DNA of 64,000 nucleotides from the NCBI GenBank assembly GCA_902521355.1, contig CABYRT010000002.1, positions 57,545-121,544 on the forward strand, given 5' to 3'. The stretch comes from an uncultured Pelagibacteraceae bacterium. Its GTDB lineage: Bacteria; Pseudomonadota; Alphaproteobacteria; Pelagibacterales; Pelagibacteraceae. The position numbers and the translations under genes are program-made. Each line of letters begins with the position of its first letter. The stretch's first letter is position 1. Under the pieces are notes generated by a model that was not told where the DNA came from, searched no databases, and worked only from the letters and a program-made list of their open reading frames with translations. Positions 29,420 to 39,691 of this stretch are shown one piece after another.

Positions 29420-30793
29420 TTATAAAAAATAAGCTCCTACACCTAAGAAAGATACAAATCCAATTACGTCTGTTATTGTAGTAACAAATACACTAGAAGA
29501 AATTGCAGGATCAATTTTCATTTTATTTAATGTTACGGGCACTAAAATACCAAAAAGGCCGGCAACTATCATAGTTAAAACCATTGAAATTGAAATTATT
29601 AAGGAAAGTTGAATATCATTAAACCATAGTTGAACTATCAAAGAACTTATTATTGCAAAAATAACACCATTTAAAACACCGATATTAAATTCTTTAATAA
29701 TATTATTCGTAAAATTATTTTTTGTTAAATCCTGTGTTGCTAAAGATCTTACTGTAACAGCTAATGTTTGCATGCCAGCATTACCTCCCATTGATGCTAC
29801 AATTGGCATTAAAAAAGCTAGAACTACCATTTGTTCTATAGTGGCACCAAATAAACTTATGCAATAAGTTGCGAGAAAGGCAGTAAACAAGTTTAATAAC
29901 AACCAATTAAATCTTCTTTTCGTTTTTGTTATTACTCCATCAGTTATTTCCTCATCGCCTACTCCAGCTAATCTAAGTACATCTTCTTCAGCTTCCTCTT
30001 TTAATACTGTTAGAACATCATCATAGGCTATCATACCAACAAGTTTGTTGGACTTATCTACTACAGCTGCTGAACTCAAATTATAATTTTCAAATAAATT
30101 ACCAACTTCCTCTCTATCCATATCAACTGGTATTAAAGTTTGAGATTCAGCCATTATAGACATCATTTTTGTGTCTCTTGGAGTTCTTAATACTCTTGAT
30201 GAAGGAACTGTTCCAATCGGTTTGAATTCTTGATCAACTATAAATATTTCTAGAAATTCTTCAGGAAGTTCTTTATTTTCTCTTAGATAGTCTATCGTTT
30301 GTCCTACAGACCAGTTACTTGGTATAGCTGTAAATTCTCGCTGCATTAATCTAGCAGCAGAGTCTTCTGGATAACTTAAACTTTCAAGTAATGCAAAACG
30401 GTCTTTTGGGGGTAATGAACTAAGTATGGTATTTTTATCTTTTTCATCAACATTTTCTAAAATTTTAATTGCATCATCTGACTCTAAATTTTTTAGTATA
30501 TTTACTATTGATTCAGATGATAAATAAGCAATCATCTCAGACTGAATTGACTCATTTAATTCAACAAAAACTTCAGGATCAACTTTGAAACTATTTAATT
30601 TTATTAAATTTTCTCTATCATTTTGACTTAAATGTTCAATTATGTCAGCAGCATCTGCTGGATGCATAGCATTGAAAGAATTTGTAATAAATTCAGCATC
30701 ATTTGTAGCAATTTTATCTGTGACAACTTTGATGAATTCTTTGTTAAATTCAAAGTTAACTTTTTTATCTTTTATTTTTTTCACTATAGTCAT
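29420..30793 (-). CDS. mgtE: Magnesium transporter MgtE
   Basis: Mg2+ channel/transporter gated by cytosolic Mg2+. The 457-aa protein has the helical MgtE N-domain (about 20-135, with repeated EXLX helices), a tandem CBS pair (about 140-260), a connecting helix, then five membrane helices. The pore motif ASMGGNAGMQTLAV and the final TTITDVIGF with the conserved pore Asp are present. Length and domain order are normal. It is a single-gene unit divergent from lipB (61-bp gap). Confidence 0.95.
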   Translation of the reverse strand: MTIVKKIKDKKVNFEFNKEFIKVVTDKIATNDAEFITNSFNAMHPADAADIIEHLSQNDRENLIKLNSFKVDPEVFVELNESIQSEMIAYLSSESIVNILKNLESDDAIKILENVDEKDKNTILSSLPPKDRFALLESLSYPEDSAARLMQREFTAIPSNWSVGQTIDYLRENKELPEEFLEIFIVDQEFKPIGTVPSSRVLRTPRDTKMMSIMAESQTLIPVDMDREEVGNLFENYNLSSAAVVDKSNKLVGMIAYDDVLTVLKEEAEEDVLRLAGVGDEEITDGVITKTKRRFNWLLLNLFTAFLATYCISLFGATIEQMVVLAFLMPIVASMGGNAGMQTLAVTVRSLATQDLTKNNFTNNIIKEFNIGVLNGVIFAIISSLIVQLWFNDIQLSLIISISMVLTMIVAGLFGILVPVTLNKMKIDPAISSSVFVTTITDVIGFVSFLGVGAYFL

Positions 30794-30813
30794 AAAATTT
30801 ACCTATAATTTAG

Positions 30814-30843
30814 TTGGCACTATTAATACAAAATAAAGATAAT
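30814..30843 (+). promoter_or_regulatory. Putative promoter of lipB
   Basis: TTGGCA (30814-30819) and GATAAT (30838-30843) are 18 bp apart, ending 11 bp before the lipB ATG. The gap also has to contain the mgtE promoter on the other strand, for which I see only weaker matches. Confidence 0.35.
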
Positions 30844-30854
30844 ACAAATTTATA

Positions 30855-31478
30855 ATGACAATAGAGATAAAAAAGTCAGCAAAACCAATAAAATATAAAT
30901 CTGCGATAGATATTCTTGAGAATAGATTAGAGCAAATTAAAATAAATAAAAATAAAGAACTTATTTGGATACTCGAACATGAAGAGATTTATACTGGTGG
31001 AACAAGTTTTAGTGATAATGAAATTCTAGATAAATCAATAAACTTTATTAAAACGAATAGAGGTGGAAAAATAACATATCATGGTCCTGGTCAATTAGTA
31101 TTTTATTTTGTGATAGATTTAAACAAAAGAGGTAAAAATATAAAAAAAATAATAACTGCTATTGAAAAGACAATTATAGATACTTTAAGAATTTACAATA
31201 TAAAATGTTTTGCTGATAGAAAAAATATTGGAATTTGGTTTGAGCACAAATCCGGCAAAATAGATAAAATTGCAGCAATAGGCATAAAAGTAAAAAAATG
31301 GATTGCTTATCACGGCTTTGCACTAAATATATCTAATAATCTTAATGTTTATAAAAAAATAATTCCTTGTGGAATTAGAGATAGAGGTGTTTCAAATTTA
31401 AATAAAATAAAAAAACAAAGTTATAAAAATATTGAAAATAATTTAATAAATAATTTTTTATCAAATATTAAAAATTAA
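30855..31478 (+). CDS. lipB: Octanoyltransferase LipB
   Basis: Transfers octanoate from ACP to apo-lipoyl domains, the first step of endogenous lipoylation. The 207-aa protein has [20 protein letters not shown], the Lys-containing [20 protein letters not shown] and the Cys of [11 protein letters not shown], which form the acyl-transfer Cys/Lys site of the family. The last 11 bp overlap the 3' end of the convergent pseudouridine synthase gene. lipA is not in the window. Confidence 0.95.
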   Translation: MTIEIKKSAKPIKYKSAIDILENRLEQIKINKNKELIWILEHEEIYTGGTSFSDNEILDKSINFIKTNRGGKITYHGPGQLVFYFVIDLNKRGKNIKKIITAIEKTIIDTLRIYNIKCFADRKNIGIWFEHKSGKIDKIAAIGIKVKKWIAYHGFALNISNNLNVYKKIIPCGIRDRGVSNLNKIKKQSYKNIENNLINNFLSNIKN

Positions 31479-32376
31479 GTCTTTTAGTTTTTAACGTATT
31501 TCTAAAATAATTAGGAGGAATAGCTCTAAAAGTATATTTTTTATGATTTATTTTAAATTTTATTTCATAAGAATGTAACATTAAATTTTTATTATTTATT
31601 TTCGAGTTACTTGTTGAATTATATTTTTTATCCCCGATAATTGAATTTCCTAAATTAAATAATTGTTTTCTTAATTGGTGCTTTCTTCCAGTAATTGGAT
31701 TTAGCTGAATAAAGGTTGCATTATTATTTTTATCTAGAATTTCATACTTTGTTTCAGCTTTTTCAACAATTTTTTTTTTATTTTCAAATCTTATTAAGTC
31801 ATCTTTAAGTATACCTTTATCAGTTAAAATTAATTCACCATTACATATTGCCAAGTAAGTTTTATAAACTTTTCTTAATCTAAAAAGTGAAGTAAGCAAT
31901 TGCGCTGTCTCTCTATTCTTTGCAATTATAAAAACACCTGAAGTATCCTTATCTAATCTGTGTACAGAAAATGGTTTTGTATCTCTAAATAGATTACTTT
32001 TTGCAAATATATCAATTATATTTTTTTTAGATTTAGTGCCACCTTGCACTGAAATTCCTGATTGTTTATTTAGGACTACAAAATTATCGTTATTTTCAAT
32101 AATTAAATCTTCATTTTCTTTTATAATATCATTGCTAGGTATAAATTTATTATTTTTTTGCTTTATAATATTTTTAAATTGAATGTTATATAGTTCAATT
32201 TCATCATTAAACTGTATTTTTTTTGAACTTTTTATTTTTTTTTTATTTAACTTAATTCTTCCATTTCTTAAATTTTTTTCAATTAAACTTTGTGGAATTT
32301 GACCAAAATGATTTCTTAAAAATCTATCAATACGCATTCCATTGAACGTCTTGTCAACGTTTAATAGCTTTTTCAT
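31468..32376 (-). CDS. Ribosomal large subunit pseudouridine synthase, RluC/RluD family
   Basis: Isomerises uridines in 23S rRNA. The 302-aa protein begins with an S4 RNA-binding domain ([20 protein letters not shown] and GRIKLNKKK). The catalytic domain has the RluA-family motif [16 protein letters not shown] with the catalytic Asp, followed by [14 protein letters not shown]. Sequence alone does not separate RluC from RluD; the short S4 linker and length fit RluC slightly better. It is the last gene of the long ribosomal block, 10 bp downstream of rplQ, and its 3' end overlaps lipB. Confidence 0.9.
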   Translation of the reverse strand: MKKLLNVDKTFNGMRIDRFLRNHFGQIPQSLIEKNLRNGRIKLNKKKIKSSKKIQFNDEIELYNIQFKNIIKQKNNKFIPSNDIIKENEDLIIENNDNFVVLNKQSGISVQGGTKSKKNIIDIFAKSNLFRDTKPFSVHRLDKDTSGVFIIAKNRETAQLLTSLFRLRKVYKTYLAICNGELILTDKGILKDDLIRFENKKKIVEKAETKYEILDKNNNATFIQLNPITGRKHQLRKQLFNLGNSIIGDKKYNSTSNSKINNKNLMLHSYEIKFKINHKKYTFRAIPPNYFRNTLKTKRLNF

Positions 32377-32386
32377 TCATTTAACT

Positions 32387-32827
32387 TTAAGCAGTAGCTT
32401 CTTTAGGAGCTTCTTTTTTTTGATCTTTTATGGGATCTTTCTTCTTTTTATCAACTCTTTTTGCATCTACATCCCTGTCTACAAACTCAATAACAGCCAT
32501 TGGAGCGTTATCACCATATCTAAATCCAGCCTTGATAATTCTTGTATATCCACCTTTTCTATTTTCGTATCTCTTAGAAAGAGTTTTTTTTACTTTATTT
32601 GTAGATTTAATGTCTTGTAGTTTTGAGATTAAAGTTTTTGTATTAGATAATGTATCTTTCTTACCTAGTGTTATGATTTTATCAGCTTGAGGCTTCAAAA
32701 CTTTTGCTTTTGGTAAAGTAGTTGTAATTTGTTCATACTTTATCAATGAATTAAGCATATTTTTAATTAGAGCTTTTCTATGTTCTGAAGTTCTATTGAG
32801 CTTTTTATAGCCCATTTTATGTCTCAT
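32387..32827 (-). CDS. rplQ: 50S ribosomal protein L17
   Basis: Large-subunit protein near the exit tunnel. The 146-aa protein has the N-terminus [24 protein letters not shown] and the [21 protein letters not shown] block. A Lys/Glu-rich tail of about 25 residues extends past the usual core (E. coli L17 is 127 aa). The stop is 10 bp from the next gene; the ATG abuts the end of rpoA in the usual rpoA-rplQ order. Confidence 0.97.
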   Translation of the reverse strand: MRHKMGYKKLNRTSEHRKALIKNMLNSLIKYEQITTTLPKAKVLKPQADKIITLGKKDTLSNTKTLISKLQDIKSTNKVKKTLSKRYENRKGGYTRIIKAGFRYGDNAPMAVIEFVDRDVDAKRVDKKKKDPIKDQKKEAPKEATA

Positions 32828-33855
32828 TAGATAGCTTCCTCTAATTTTTTAGATAATTCAGCAATATTATCTGGTGGCCAGTTTGGAATTTCCATTCCAA
32901 GATATAATGACATTCCAGTTAATACCTCTTTAATCTCATTTAGTGATTTTCTTCCAAAATTTGGTGTTCTTAACATCTCGCCTTCTGATTTTTGTACTAA
33001 ATCACCAATATAAATAATATTGTCATTTTTTAAACAATTCATAGACCTTACTGAAAGTTCTAATTCATCCACTTTTCTTAATAAGTTTTTATTAAATTCT
33101 GGTTCTGATGGTTGTTCTTTAACAATCACTTCTTGTGGTTCATCAAAATTAACAAACATACCGAGCTGATCTTGGAATATTCTTGCTGAATAAGCTACTG
33201 CATCTTCCGCAGAGATAGATCCATTTGTTTCAACTTCCATTGTCAGTTTATCGTAATCTAAAGCTTTTCCTTCTCTTGCAGTACTGACTGAATAAGATAC
33301 TTTTTTTACTGGACTAAATAAAGAGTCTATTGGGATTAAACCTAGAGGAGGTTCTTCTGGTTTATTCATATCAGCTGAAACATACCCCTTTCCAGATCCT
33401 ACTGACATTTCCATATGAAACTTGGTATTTTCATCCAAGTTACAAATTACTAAATCTGGATTTAGTATTTCAATATCAGCAACATTTGTTATATCAGATG
33501 CTTTTATTTCTCCAGGACCTTTAGCATCAAGTATTAATTTTTTTGGAGCATCTGTTGAGCTTTTAAGAGCTAAAGATTTAACGTTTAATACTATATCAGT
33601 GACATCTTCCCTTACACCTTTAATTGATGTAAATTCGTGTAACACACCATCAATCTGAATAGAGGTTACAGCTGTGCCTCTTATTGAAGATAAAAGTATT
33701 CTTCTAAGTGAATTACCAAGTGTTAACCCATAACCTTTTTCTAATGGCTCAGCAGTAATCTTTGCAAATGTCTTATCGTCACTTAATTGAACATCCAGCT
33801 TTGCAGGTTTAATTAATGATTTCCAATTTTTTGAATTTACTTCAGTTTGCTCCAT
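32827..33855 (-). CDS. rpoA: DNA-directed RNA polymerase alpha subunit
   Basis: Scaffold for RNA polymerase assembly and contact for UP elements and activators. The 342-aa protein has the N-terminal dimerisation domain (about 15-235, with [20 protein letters not shown]), a linker, and a C-terminal domain (about 255-325) with [16 protein letters not shown] and [12 protein letters not shown]. It overlaps rpsK and rplQ by 1 bp each. rpsD is not between rpsK and rpoA, as usual in alphaproteobacteria. Confidence 0.98.
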   Translation of the reverse strand: MEQTEVNSKNWKSLIKPAKLDVQLSDDKTFAKITAEPLEKGYGLTLGNSLRRILLSSIRGTAVTSIQIDGVLHEFTSIKGVREDVTDIVLNVKSLALKSSTDAPKKLILDAKGPGEIKASDITNVADIEILNPDLVICNLDENTKFHMEMSVGSGKGYVSADMNKPEEPPLGLIPIDSLFSPVKKVSYSVSTAREGKALDYDKLTMEVETNGSISAEDAVAYSARIFQDQLGMFVNFDEPQEVIVKEQPSEPEFNKNLLRKVDELELSVRSMNCLKNDNIIYIGDLVQKSEGEMLRTPNFGRKSLNEIKEVLTGMSLYLGMEIPNWPPDNIAELSKKLEEAI

Positions 33856-34292
33856 TAAACTCTCCTTTTTTTTGGTGGTCTCGTACCATTATGTGGCATT
33901 GGCGTTGTATCTTTAATTGATATAATTTTAAATCCTCTAGCTTGTAAAGCTCTTAATGCTGTTTCTCTACCAGATCCTGGGCCCTTTACTTCAACAGATA
34001 AAATTTTCATTCCAACATCCAAAGCCTTAGCTGCAGCTGCATCAGCCGCAACTTGCGCTGCGTATGGTGTTGATTTACGAGAACCTTTAAATCCTTTTTG
34101 TCCAGCAGATGCCCAGGAAACAACATTCCCATTTGTATCAGCTATTGAAACAATCGTATTATTAAAAGTAGATTGTACGTATGCAATTCCATTAAGAATA
34201 TTTTTTTTTCCTTTTTTTTTCTTTGAATAAGAACTTTTTTTTGATTTAGTCTCTGTTTTTTGCTCTTTATTTTCGGTTACTTCTTTTTTCAT
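33855..34292 (-). CDS. rpsK: 30S ribosomal protein S11
   Basis: Small-subunit platform protein near the mRNA exit and the E site. The core from about residue 30 is standard ([47 protein letters not shown]). At 145 aa it is longer than E. coli S11 (129 aa) because of an N-terminal Lys/Ser/Glu-rich extension of about 30 residues. Alternative downstream starts would trim this tail, but no good ATG exists before the core. Confidence 0.97.
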   Translation of the reverse strand: MKKEVTENKEQKTETKSKKSSYSKKKKGKKNILNGIAYVQSTFNNTIVSIADTNGNVVSWASAGQKGFKGSRKSTPYAAQVAADAAAAKALDVGMKILSVEVKGPGSGRETALRALQARGFKIISIKDTTPMPHNGTRPPKKRRV

Positions 34293-34675
34293 TATTTTTT
34301 AAGTGGAGTTAATTTTTTACCAGCAATCGCTATTGCTTTTCCTTTTCTTGTTCTAGAATTACATCTTGTTCTTTGTCCTCTCACTGGAAGTTTTTTTCTA
34401 TGTCTTGATCCTCTATAGGTAGCAAGATCGATTAATCTTTTTATGCTTAATGATGTTTCTCTTCTTAGATCACCTTCCACAGTAAATTTTTGGTCTATAT
34501 ACTCTCTTATTTTTAAAATTTGATCGTCAGTTAATTCATTTACTCTTTTTGATTTTGGTATTTCTAATTCAGTACATATTTGTTTAGAAAATTTATTTCC
34601 AATACCATAAATATATGTAAGTCCAACATGGACTAATTTATTTTGTGGTATGTTTACACCTGCAATACGAGCCAT
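34292..34675 (-). CDS. rpsM: 30S ribosomal protein S13
   Basis: Head protein contacting the P-site tRNA and 50S bridges. The 127-aa protein has [25 protein letters not shown] at the start and the [23 protein letters not shown]-terminal block. It overlaps rpsK by 1 bp. It is preceded by a 55-bp gap with a clear promoter-like element, so it probably heads an alpha-operon transcript in addition to readthrough. Confidence 0.98.
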   Translation of the reverse strand: MARIAGVNIPQNKLVHVGLTYIYGIGNKFSKQICTELEIPKSKRVNELTDDQILKIREYIDQKFTVEGDLRRETSLSIKRLIDLATYRGSRHRKKLPVRGQRTRCNSRTRKGKAIAIAGKKLTPLKK

Positions 34676-34698
34676 AATTTTTGTGATAAATTGTGCCT

Positions 34699-34726
34699 TT
34701 TATATAAGAAGATTAGTCAAAGTCAA
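34699..34726 (-). promoter_or_regulatory. Putative promoter of the alpha operon (rpsM-rpsK-rpoA-rplQ)
   Basis: On the minus strand TTGACT (34721-34726) and TATAAA (34699-34704) are 16 bp apart in the only sizeable gap (55 bp) within the spc-alpha region. Position and sequence both fit a sigma70-type promoter serving rpsM and the RNA polymerase alpha gene. Confidence 0.55.
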
Positions 34727-34730
34727 CGGC

Positions 34731-35294
34731 TTAAACATTCAAAAAAGCCTCTATTTTACTTGTAATTTCATGAATTTCCATTGATCCGTCAATCTCATGA
34801 AAATTTAAATTTTTCGAATAGTAATCCAAAACAGGTCTGGTCGTTTCGATATAAGCATCATATCTCTTTAATATAGTATCTAAATCATCATCGGATCTTT
34901 TTTCTAAAATTTTTCTTTTTTTTATTCTTTCTACAATAGTTTCTTTATTTACATTTAAGAAAAAAATATGATCAATCTTCTGATTTGAATCATTTAGTAA
35001 TAAATCAAGGTTTTTAGCTTGGCTAAGTGATCTTGGATAACCATCAAATATTAATTTTTCTTTTTTATTATGATCAAAAATATGACTTTTTAAAATACTA
35101 TTTACAATGTGATCACTCACAAATTTTCCATCATTCATGTTATTTATTATTTTTTTTCCTATATCGGTATTTTTTTTTATTTCTTCTCTTAAAATGTCAC
35201 CGGTAGAAATTTGATAACCATTTAATTTTTTCACTAGATATTTGGCTTGAGTACCTTTTCCAGCTCCTGGTGGACCAAATAGTATTATATTCAC
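34731..35294 (-). CDS. adk: Adenylate kinase (short-lid form)
   Basis: Interconverts AMP, ADP and ATP. The P-loop GPPGAGKGTQAKYL starts at residue 7, FDGYPRSLSQA and the RSDDD segment follow. At 187 aa it lacks the roughly 27-residue LID insertion, with or without zinc, of the longer bacterial enzymes; the lid is just ILEKRSDDDLDT. It directly follows secY with no gap. The order secY-adk-rpsM is common in alphaproteobacteria; map, infA and rpmJ are absent from this position. Confidence 0.96.
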   Translation of the reverse strand: MNIILFGPPGAGKGTQAKYLVKKLNGYQISTGDILREEIKKNTDIGKKIINNMNDGKFVSDHIVNSILKSHIFDHNKKEKLIFDGYPRSLSQAKNLDLLLNDSNQKIDHIFFLNVNKETIVERIKKRKILEKRSDDDLDTILKRYDAYIETTRPVLDYYSKNLNFHEIDGSMEIHEITSKIEAFLNV

Positions 35295-36575
35295 CTATCT
35301 ACCAAATTTTGTTTTTTTAATAAGTTGCTCATATTGAGAACTCATCATCCTTGTTTGAATTTGTGTAACAGTATCTATTGCAACAACAACAACAATTAAA
35401 ACTGAAGCTCCACCCAAATAAAATGGAATAGGATAATTTGCAATTAAAAATTCTGGCATTAAACAAACTAATGCAAGATATAAAGCACCTATTGTTGTTA
35501 GTCTTGTTAAAATTGTATCAATATAGAGTGCAGTACTTTCACCAGGTCTTATGCCTGGAATAAATCCACCATATTTTCTTAAATTTTCAGCAGTTTCAGT
35601 GGGATTGAAAGTTATTGAGGTATAAAAAAATGTAAAAAATATTATTCCAGATGCATATAATAACATATACAAAGGTTGTCCTTGAGAAAAATATGATGAA
35701 ATATTTAAAAATGTTTCATTTTGAGAAACATTAAAATTTGAAAAGGTAACTGGCAATAATAATAAAGCTGAAGCAAAAATTGCAGGGATTACACCTGCTG
35801 AATTAATTTTTAAAGGTAAATGAGAAGAGTCGCCACCGTACATTTTATTTCCCATTTGTCTCTTTGGATAATTTATAAGAATTTTTCTTAATGCTCTTTC
35901 CATGAATACAATAAACATTATCGTTGCAACAAGTAATAAAAATATAAAAATTATCATTAGTGTTGAAATTGCACCAGTTCTTCCTAATTCAAAGGTCGTT
36001 ACTAAAGCTCTAGGAATTTCAGCAACAATACCTGAAAATATAATTAAAGATATACCATTACCTATTCCTCTCTGAGTAATTTGTTCACCAAGCCACATCA
36101 AAAATATTGTTCCTGCAACAATAGTCGTTACTGTTGAAATCTTAAAAAAAATTCCAGGATTAATTACTAAATCTGCTGAGGATTCTAGGCCGACTGCTAA
36201 TCCATATCCTTGAATAGTCGCTAACAATACAGTTCCATATCTTGTTATTTGAGTTATTTTTTGTCTTCCTATTTCACCTTGAGCTTTTAAATTTTTAAAA
36301 TACTCTGAAACTCCAGTAAGTAATTGGACAATAATTGAAGATGATATATACGGCATTATTCCAAGAGCAAAAATGGCCATTCTACTAACAGCACCGCCTG
36401 CAAAAACATTAAACATACCCAACAAACCTTTTTGGTTACCTTCCATCATTATTTGAAGTTGTTCAGGGTCTATTCCAGGAAGAGGAACAAAGGTGCCTAG
36501 TCTATAAACAGCAAGAATAAATAATGTAAAAAGTATTCTATTTCTTAAATCGTTTGATTGTGTTGAGACGCTCAT
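35295..36575 (-). CDS. secY: Protein translocase subunit SecY
   Basis: Channel-forming subunit of the Sec translocon in the inner membrane. The 426-aa protein has ten hydrophobic segments and the hallmarks RILFTLFILAVYRLGTFVPLPG, FALGIMPYISSSIIVQLL, the GIGNGISLIIF loop and GGDSSHLPLKINSAGVIPAIFAS. The cytosolic C-tail ends YEQLIKKTKFGR. It overlaps rplO by 1 bp and abuts adk. secE is at 59178-59369 in the same minus-strand block. Confidence 0.98.
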   Translation of the reverse strand: MSVSTQSNDLRNRILFTLFILAVYRLGTFVPLPGIDPEQLQIMMEGNQKGLLGMFNVFAGGAVSRMAIFALGIMPYISSSIIVQLLTGVSEYFKNLKAQGEIGRQKITQITRYGTVLLATIQGYGLAVGLESSADLVINPGIFFKISTVTTIVAGTIFLMWLGEQITQRGIGNGISLIIFSGIVAEIPRALVTTFELGRTGAISTLMIIFIFLLLVATIMFIVFMERALRKILINYPKRQMGNKMYGGDSSHLPLKINSAGVIPAIFASALLLLPVTFSNFNVSQNETFLNISSYFSQGQPLYMLLYASGIIFFTFFYTSITFNPTETAENLRKYGGFIPGIRPGESTALYIDTILTRLTTIGALYLALVCLMPEFLIANYPIPFYLGGASVLIVVVVAIDTVTQIQTRMMSSQYEQLIKKTKFGR

Positions 36576-37036
36576 TATTTAGATTGATTTTTAATAATAA
36601 TTTGTCCACCAGCTTTTTCGATTTTTTCTTTTGCAGCTTTTGAGGAATAATCTGCTTCAATTTCAATTTTAGAATTCAAATCACCATTTGATAAAACTTT
36701 AAATTTATTAATTGATTTTCTAAATAATTTAGACTTTTTGAATGTATCGATATTTATTTTCACATCTGCATTAATTTTTTTAGTATCAATTAATTTTTGT
36801 AAATAATCTAAATTTATTAAAGCAACTTTTTTTTTGTTTACTGGGTTGAAGCCTCTTTTAGGTAGTCTTCTGTATAATGGCATTTGACCACCTTCAAAAC
36901 TTTTTATAGCAACACCAGATCTTGATTTTTGACCTTTTACACCTCTGCCAGAAGTTTTTCCTTTACCAGATCCTATACCTCTCCCAACTCGAATTTTTTT
37001 TGTTTTTAGGTTATTTAATGTATTTAAAGATGTCAT
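36575..37036 (-). CDS. rplO: 50S ribosomal protein L15
   Basis: Central large-subunit assembly protein. The 153-aa protein has the glycine-rich N-terminus RVGRGIGSGKGKTSGRGVKGQKSR and FEGGQMPLYRRLPKRGF. Its ATG overlaps the last base of rpsE. In most bacteria rpmD (L30) lies between these two genes; here there is no room for it. Confidence 0.98.
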   Translation of the reverse strand: MTSLNTLNNLKTKKIRVGRGIGSGKGKTSGRGVKGQKSRSGVAIKSFEGGQMPLYRRLPKRGFNPVNKKKVALINLDYLQKLIDTKKINADVKINIDTFKKSKLFRKSINKFKVLSNGDLNSKIEIEADYSSKAAKEKIEKAGGQIIIKNQSK

Positions 37037-37536
37037 TATCCTCTTTTCTCAATTATTTCTGAAATTTTTTTATTTCTTAAATTAGAAATATTTTTAGGTG
37101 AATTTTGTTTTGATAAAGCCTTTATGCATGCTCTAATTACATTATGTGGATTTGCAGTCCCTAAGGACTTAGCTACTATATCTTTTATTCCAAGTACTTC
37201 ACAAACAGCTCTAACTGGACCTCCAGCTATTATTCCAGTACCCTTGGGAGCTGATCTTAATTTAATTTTTCCAGCACCGTCTTTGCCATATATATCATGA
37301 TGGATTGTTCTTCCATCTCTTAAGGGTATTTGTATCAATTTTCGTCTAGCTAATTCATTTGCTTTTTTAATTGCATCAGGGACTTGTTTTGCTTTTGCAT
37401 GAGCAATACCAATTTTACCATTCTGATTACCAACTACAACTAATGCAGAAAAGCCAAATCTTCTTCCACCTTTAACTACCTTGGTTATTCTATTTATGTG
37501 AACTAATTTTTCTACGAATTCAGTATTCTTTTCCAT
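37036..37536 (-). CDS. rpsE: 30S ribosomal protein S5
   Basis: Small-subunit protein involved in decoding accuracy at the mRNA entry. The 166-aa protein has VEKLVHINRITKVVKGGRRFGFSALVVVG, the GKDGAGKIKLRSAPKGTGIIAGG loop and the RAVCEVLGIKDIVAKSLGT block. Length and motifs are normal. It starts 3 bp after the rplR stop and overlaps rplO directly. Confidence 0.98.
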   Translation of the reverse strand: MEKNTEFVEKLVHINRITKVVKGGRRFGFSALVVVGNQNGKIGIAHAKAKQVPDAIKKANELARRKLIQIPLRDGRTIHHDIYGKDGAGKIKLRSAPKGTGIIAGGPVRAVCEVLGIKDIVAKSLGTANPHNVIRACIKALSKQNSPKNISNLRNKKISEIIEKRG

Positions 37537-37539
37537 ATT

Positions 37540-37890
37540 TTAAAATTCCATTCCATTTTTTCGTAAAGTTTCAGCAAAAATTTTAACTCTTCCATGATAT
37601 TTATAAATACCTCTATCAAAGTAAATTTTTGTAATATTTTTTTCATTTGCTTTTTTTGCAAGTATTTCAGCCACAATAGTTGATAATTCTGATTTATTTT
37701 TTTTTTGTCCTTTAATTTCTTTATCTATTGATGAAGCAGAAACTAAGGTAATATTTTTTACATCATCTATTATTTGTGCACTTATATTTTTTGACGATCT
37801 TGAAACGCTTAATCGATATCTGTCATTAGATATTTTTTTAAGTTTTTTTCTTACTCTAAATCTTTTTCTTTCAATAGTATTTAATCTCAT
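37540..37890 (-). CDS. rplR: 50S ribosomal protein L18
   Basis: Binds 5S rRNA with L5 and L25. The 116-aa protein has the basic N-terminus [12 protein letters not shown] and the conserved [18 protein letters not shown] and [23 protein letters not shown] blocks, and ends MEF. It overlaps rplF by 1 bp. Confidence 0.97.
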   Translation of the reverse strand: MRLNTIERKRFRVRKKLKKISNDRYRLSVSRSSKNISAQIIDDVKNITLVSASSIDKEIKGQKKNKSELSTIVAEILAKKANEKNITKIYFDRGIYKYHGRVKIFAETLRKNGMEF

Positions 37891-38429
37891 TACTTTTTCT
37901 TACCTTCTTTTCTTAATATATATTGACCCTTTTCTTTTATACCTTTGCCTTTATATGGCTCAGGTGGCCTAATACTTTTAATTTGTGAAGCAACCATACC
38001 TACCTGTTGTTTATTTGGGCCAGTTATTTTTAACGTTGTTTGTTTTTCAACAGCTATTTTAATGCCTGCTGGAATATCGTAATTAATATCATGACTAAAT
38101 CCTAGTTGCATGTTTAAAACATTTCCTTTTAAAGCAGCTCTAAATCCAACCCCTGTAAGTTCAAGCATTTTTTCGTAACCACTACTCGCACCAATAATTG
38201 CGTTGTTAATTAAGCTTCTATTCATGCCCCATAATCTTTTAGATGTGTCATCAAGTTTTTTAGGTTTTATCGAAACATCTTTACCCTCTGTAATGTTAAG
38301 TTCAAACATGTCTAAATCCAGCTTGATTGCTTGTTTGCCTAATGGACCCTCTACATTAATAGTATTACCAGATAATAATACTTTAACCTTTTCTGGAATT
38401 GGTATGTTTATTTTTCCTATTTTAGACAT
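37890..38429 (-). CDS. rplF: 50S ribosomal protein L6
   Basis: Near the GTPase-associated centre of the large subunit. The 179-aa protein has two L6 repeats: the first starts [14 protein letters not shown], the second contains [21 protein letters not shown] and ends with the signature [26 protein letters not shown]. Standard length; overlaps rpsH and rplR by 1 bp each. Confidence 0.98.
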   Translation of the reverse strand: MSKIGKINIPIPEKVKVLLSGNTINVEGPLGKQAIKLDLDMFELNITEGKDVSIKPKKLDDTSKRLWGMNRSLINNAIIGASSGYEKMLELTGVGFRAALKGNVLNMQLGFSHDINYDIPAGIKIAVEKQTTLKITGPNKQQVGMVASQIKSIRPPEPYKGKGIKEKGQYILRKEGKKK

Positions 38430-38821
38430 TAAAATACCTTACAAATAATTTCACCACCAAGTTTTTTCTTTCTTGCATCAACATCTGTCATTACACCTTG
38501 TGGAGTAGATACAATTGCTATACCAAGACCATTGTTAATTTTTGGAAGACTACTGGCGCTAGAAAAAATTCTTCGTCCTGGTTTGGAAATTCTTTCGATA
38601 GTATTTATAACGGGATTACCTGAGTTATATTTTAAATTAATTTCAATAGAAGGTTTTTTATCATCATTAACTTTGTAGTCTATAATATAACCTTCAGACT
38701 TTAATACATCAGCTATTTTAGCCTTAAATTTTGACGATGGTAATGAAACTTTACTGTGATTTCTCACTTGTGCATTTTTAATTCTTGCTAACATATCACC
38801 TATTGGATCACTTAAACTCAT
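38429..38821 (-). CDS. rpsH: 30S ribosomal protein S8
   Basis: Primary 16S rRNA-binding protein and, in E. coli, the translational repressor of the spc operon at the L5 start. The 130-aa protein begins LSDPIGDMLARIKNAQVRNH and ends with STPQGVMTDVDARKKKLGGEIICKVF. The 10-bp gap to rpsN is one of the larger ones in the cluster. Confidence 0.98.
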   Translation of the reverse strand: MSLSDPIGDMLARIKNAQVRNHSKVSLPSSKFKAKIADVLKSEGYIIDYKVNDDKKPSIEINLKYNSGNPVINTIERISKPGRRIFSSASSLPKINNGLGIAIVSTPQGVMTDVDARKKKLGGEIICKVF

Positions 38822-38831
38822 ATTTTCCTTT

Positions 38832-39137
38832 CTACCAACTTGATTTTACCATTCCAGGAATTTTACCTTCTAAACCAAGTTGTCGAAGGGCTATTCTTGA
38901 AATTTTTAATTTTCTATAAACACCGTGCGGTCTACCTGTAATTTGACATCTATTCATAACTCTAACTTTTGCAGAATTTCGCGGTAGTTTTGACAATTTT
39001 TGCTGGGCCTTAAACCTTTCTTCTAATGATAATTTTTTATCCATTATTATTTTTTTAAGTTTCATTCTTTTTTTATAAAACTTGTCTGACAATTTTATTC
39101 TTTTATTATTCTTGTTTATTGCACTCATTTTAGCCAT
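38832..39137 (-). CDS. rpsN: 30S ribosomal protein S14 (zinc-free long form)
   Basis: Small-subunit head protein. The 101-aa length and the single Cys ([20 protein letters not shown]) mark the zinc-independent C-minus form; the four-Cys ribbon of short S14 is absent. The C-terminus [15 protein letters not shown] is typical. It overlaps rplE by 1 bp. Confidence 0.97.
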   Translation of the reverse strand: MAKMSAINKNNKRIKLSDKFYKKRMKLKKIIMDKKLSLEERFKAQQKLSKLPRNSAKVRVMNRCQITGRPHGVYRKLKISRIALRQLGLEGKIPGMVKSSW

Positions 39138-39691
39138 TAATTGCTCCTTGTTTCTTTAAATGGAAAATTTAAATGTTTTAATAATTCAAAACTATGTTCT
39201 ACTTTTTGAGATTTAATAACTATTGTGATGTCTAAACCTCTAATCTTGTCAACTTTATCAAAATTTACCTCTGGAAATATGATATGTTCTTTAACACCAA
39301 AAGTATAATTTCCAAACTTATCAAAACCGTTAGGACTTAATCCCCTAAAATCTTTTATTCTTGGTAGCGCTATATTTGTTAATCTATCAATGAATTCATA
39401 CATTTTATTTTTTCTCAATGTTACCTTCAAACCTGAATTGGTGTTTTTTCTAGTTTTAAAATTTGCAATAGATTTTTTGAAAGTCGTTACTACTGGCATT
39501 TGACCAGTAATATTTGCCAGATCTTCTTGGCAAGATTTTAGAATTTTTTGATCATTTCCATCAAGACCTAAACCCATATTTAAAACAATTTTTTGTATTC
39601 TGGGACCCATATATAAATTTTTATATCCAAACTTTTGTTTTAATGTTGGCTCAATATCTTTGGTTATGGTTATTTTTAATCTCGGTGTCAT
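39137..39691 (-). CDS. rplE: 50S ribosomal protein L5
   Basis: Binds 5S rRNA and contacts P-site tRNA. The 184-aa protein has [41 protein letters not shown] and the [15 protein letters not shown] motif. Normal length. It overlaps rplX and rpsN by 1 bp each. Confidence 0.98.
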   Translation of the reverse strand: MTPRLKITITKDIEPTLKQKFGYKNLYMGPRIQKIVLNMGLGLDGNDQKILKSCQEDLANITGQMPVVTTFKKSIANFKTRKNTNSGLKVTLRKNKMYEFIDRLTNIALPRIKDFRGLSPNGFDKFGNYTFGVKEHIIFPEVNFDKVDKIRGLDITIVIKSQKVEHSFELLKHLNFPFKETRSN

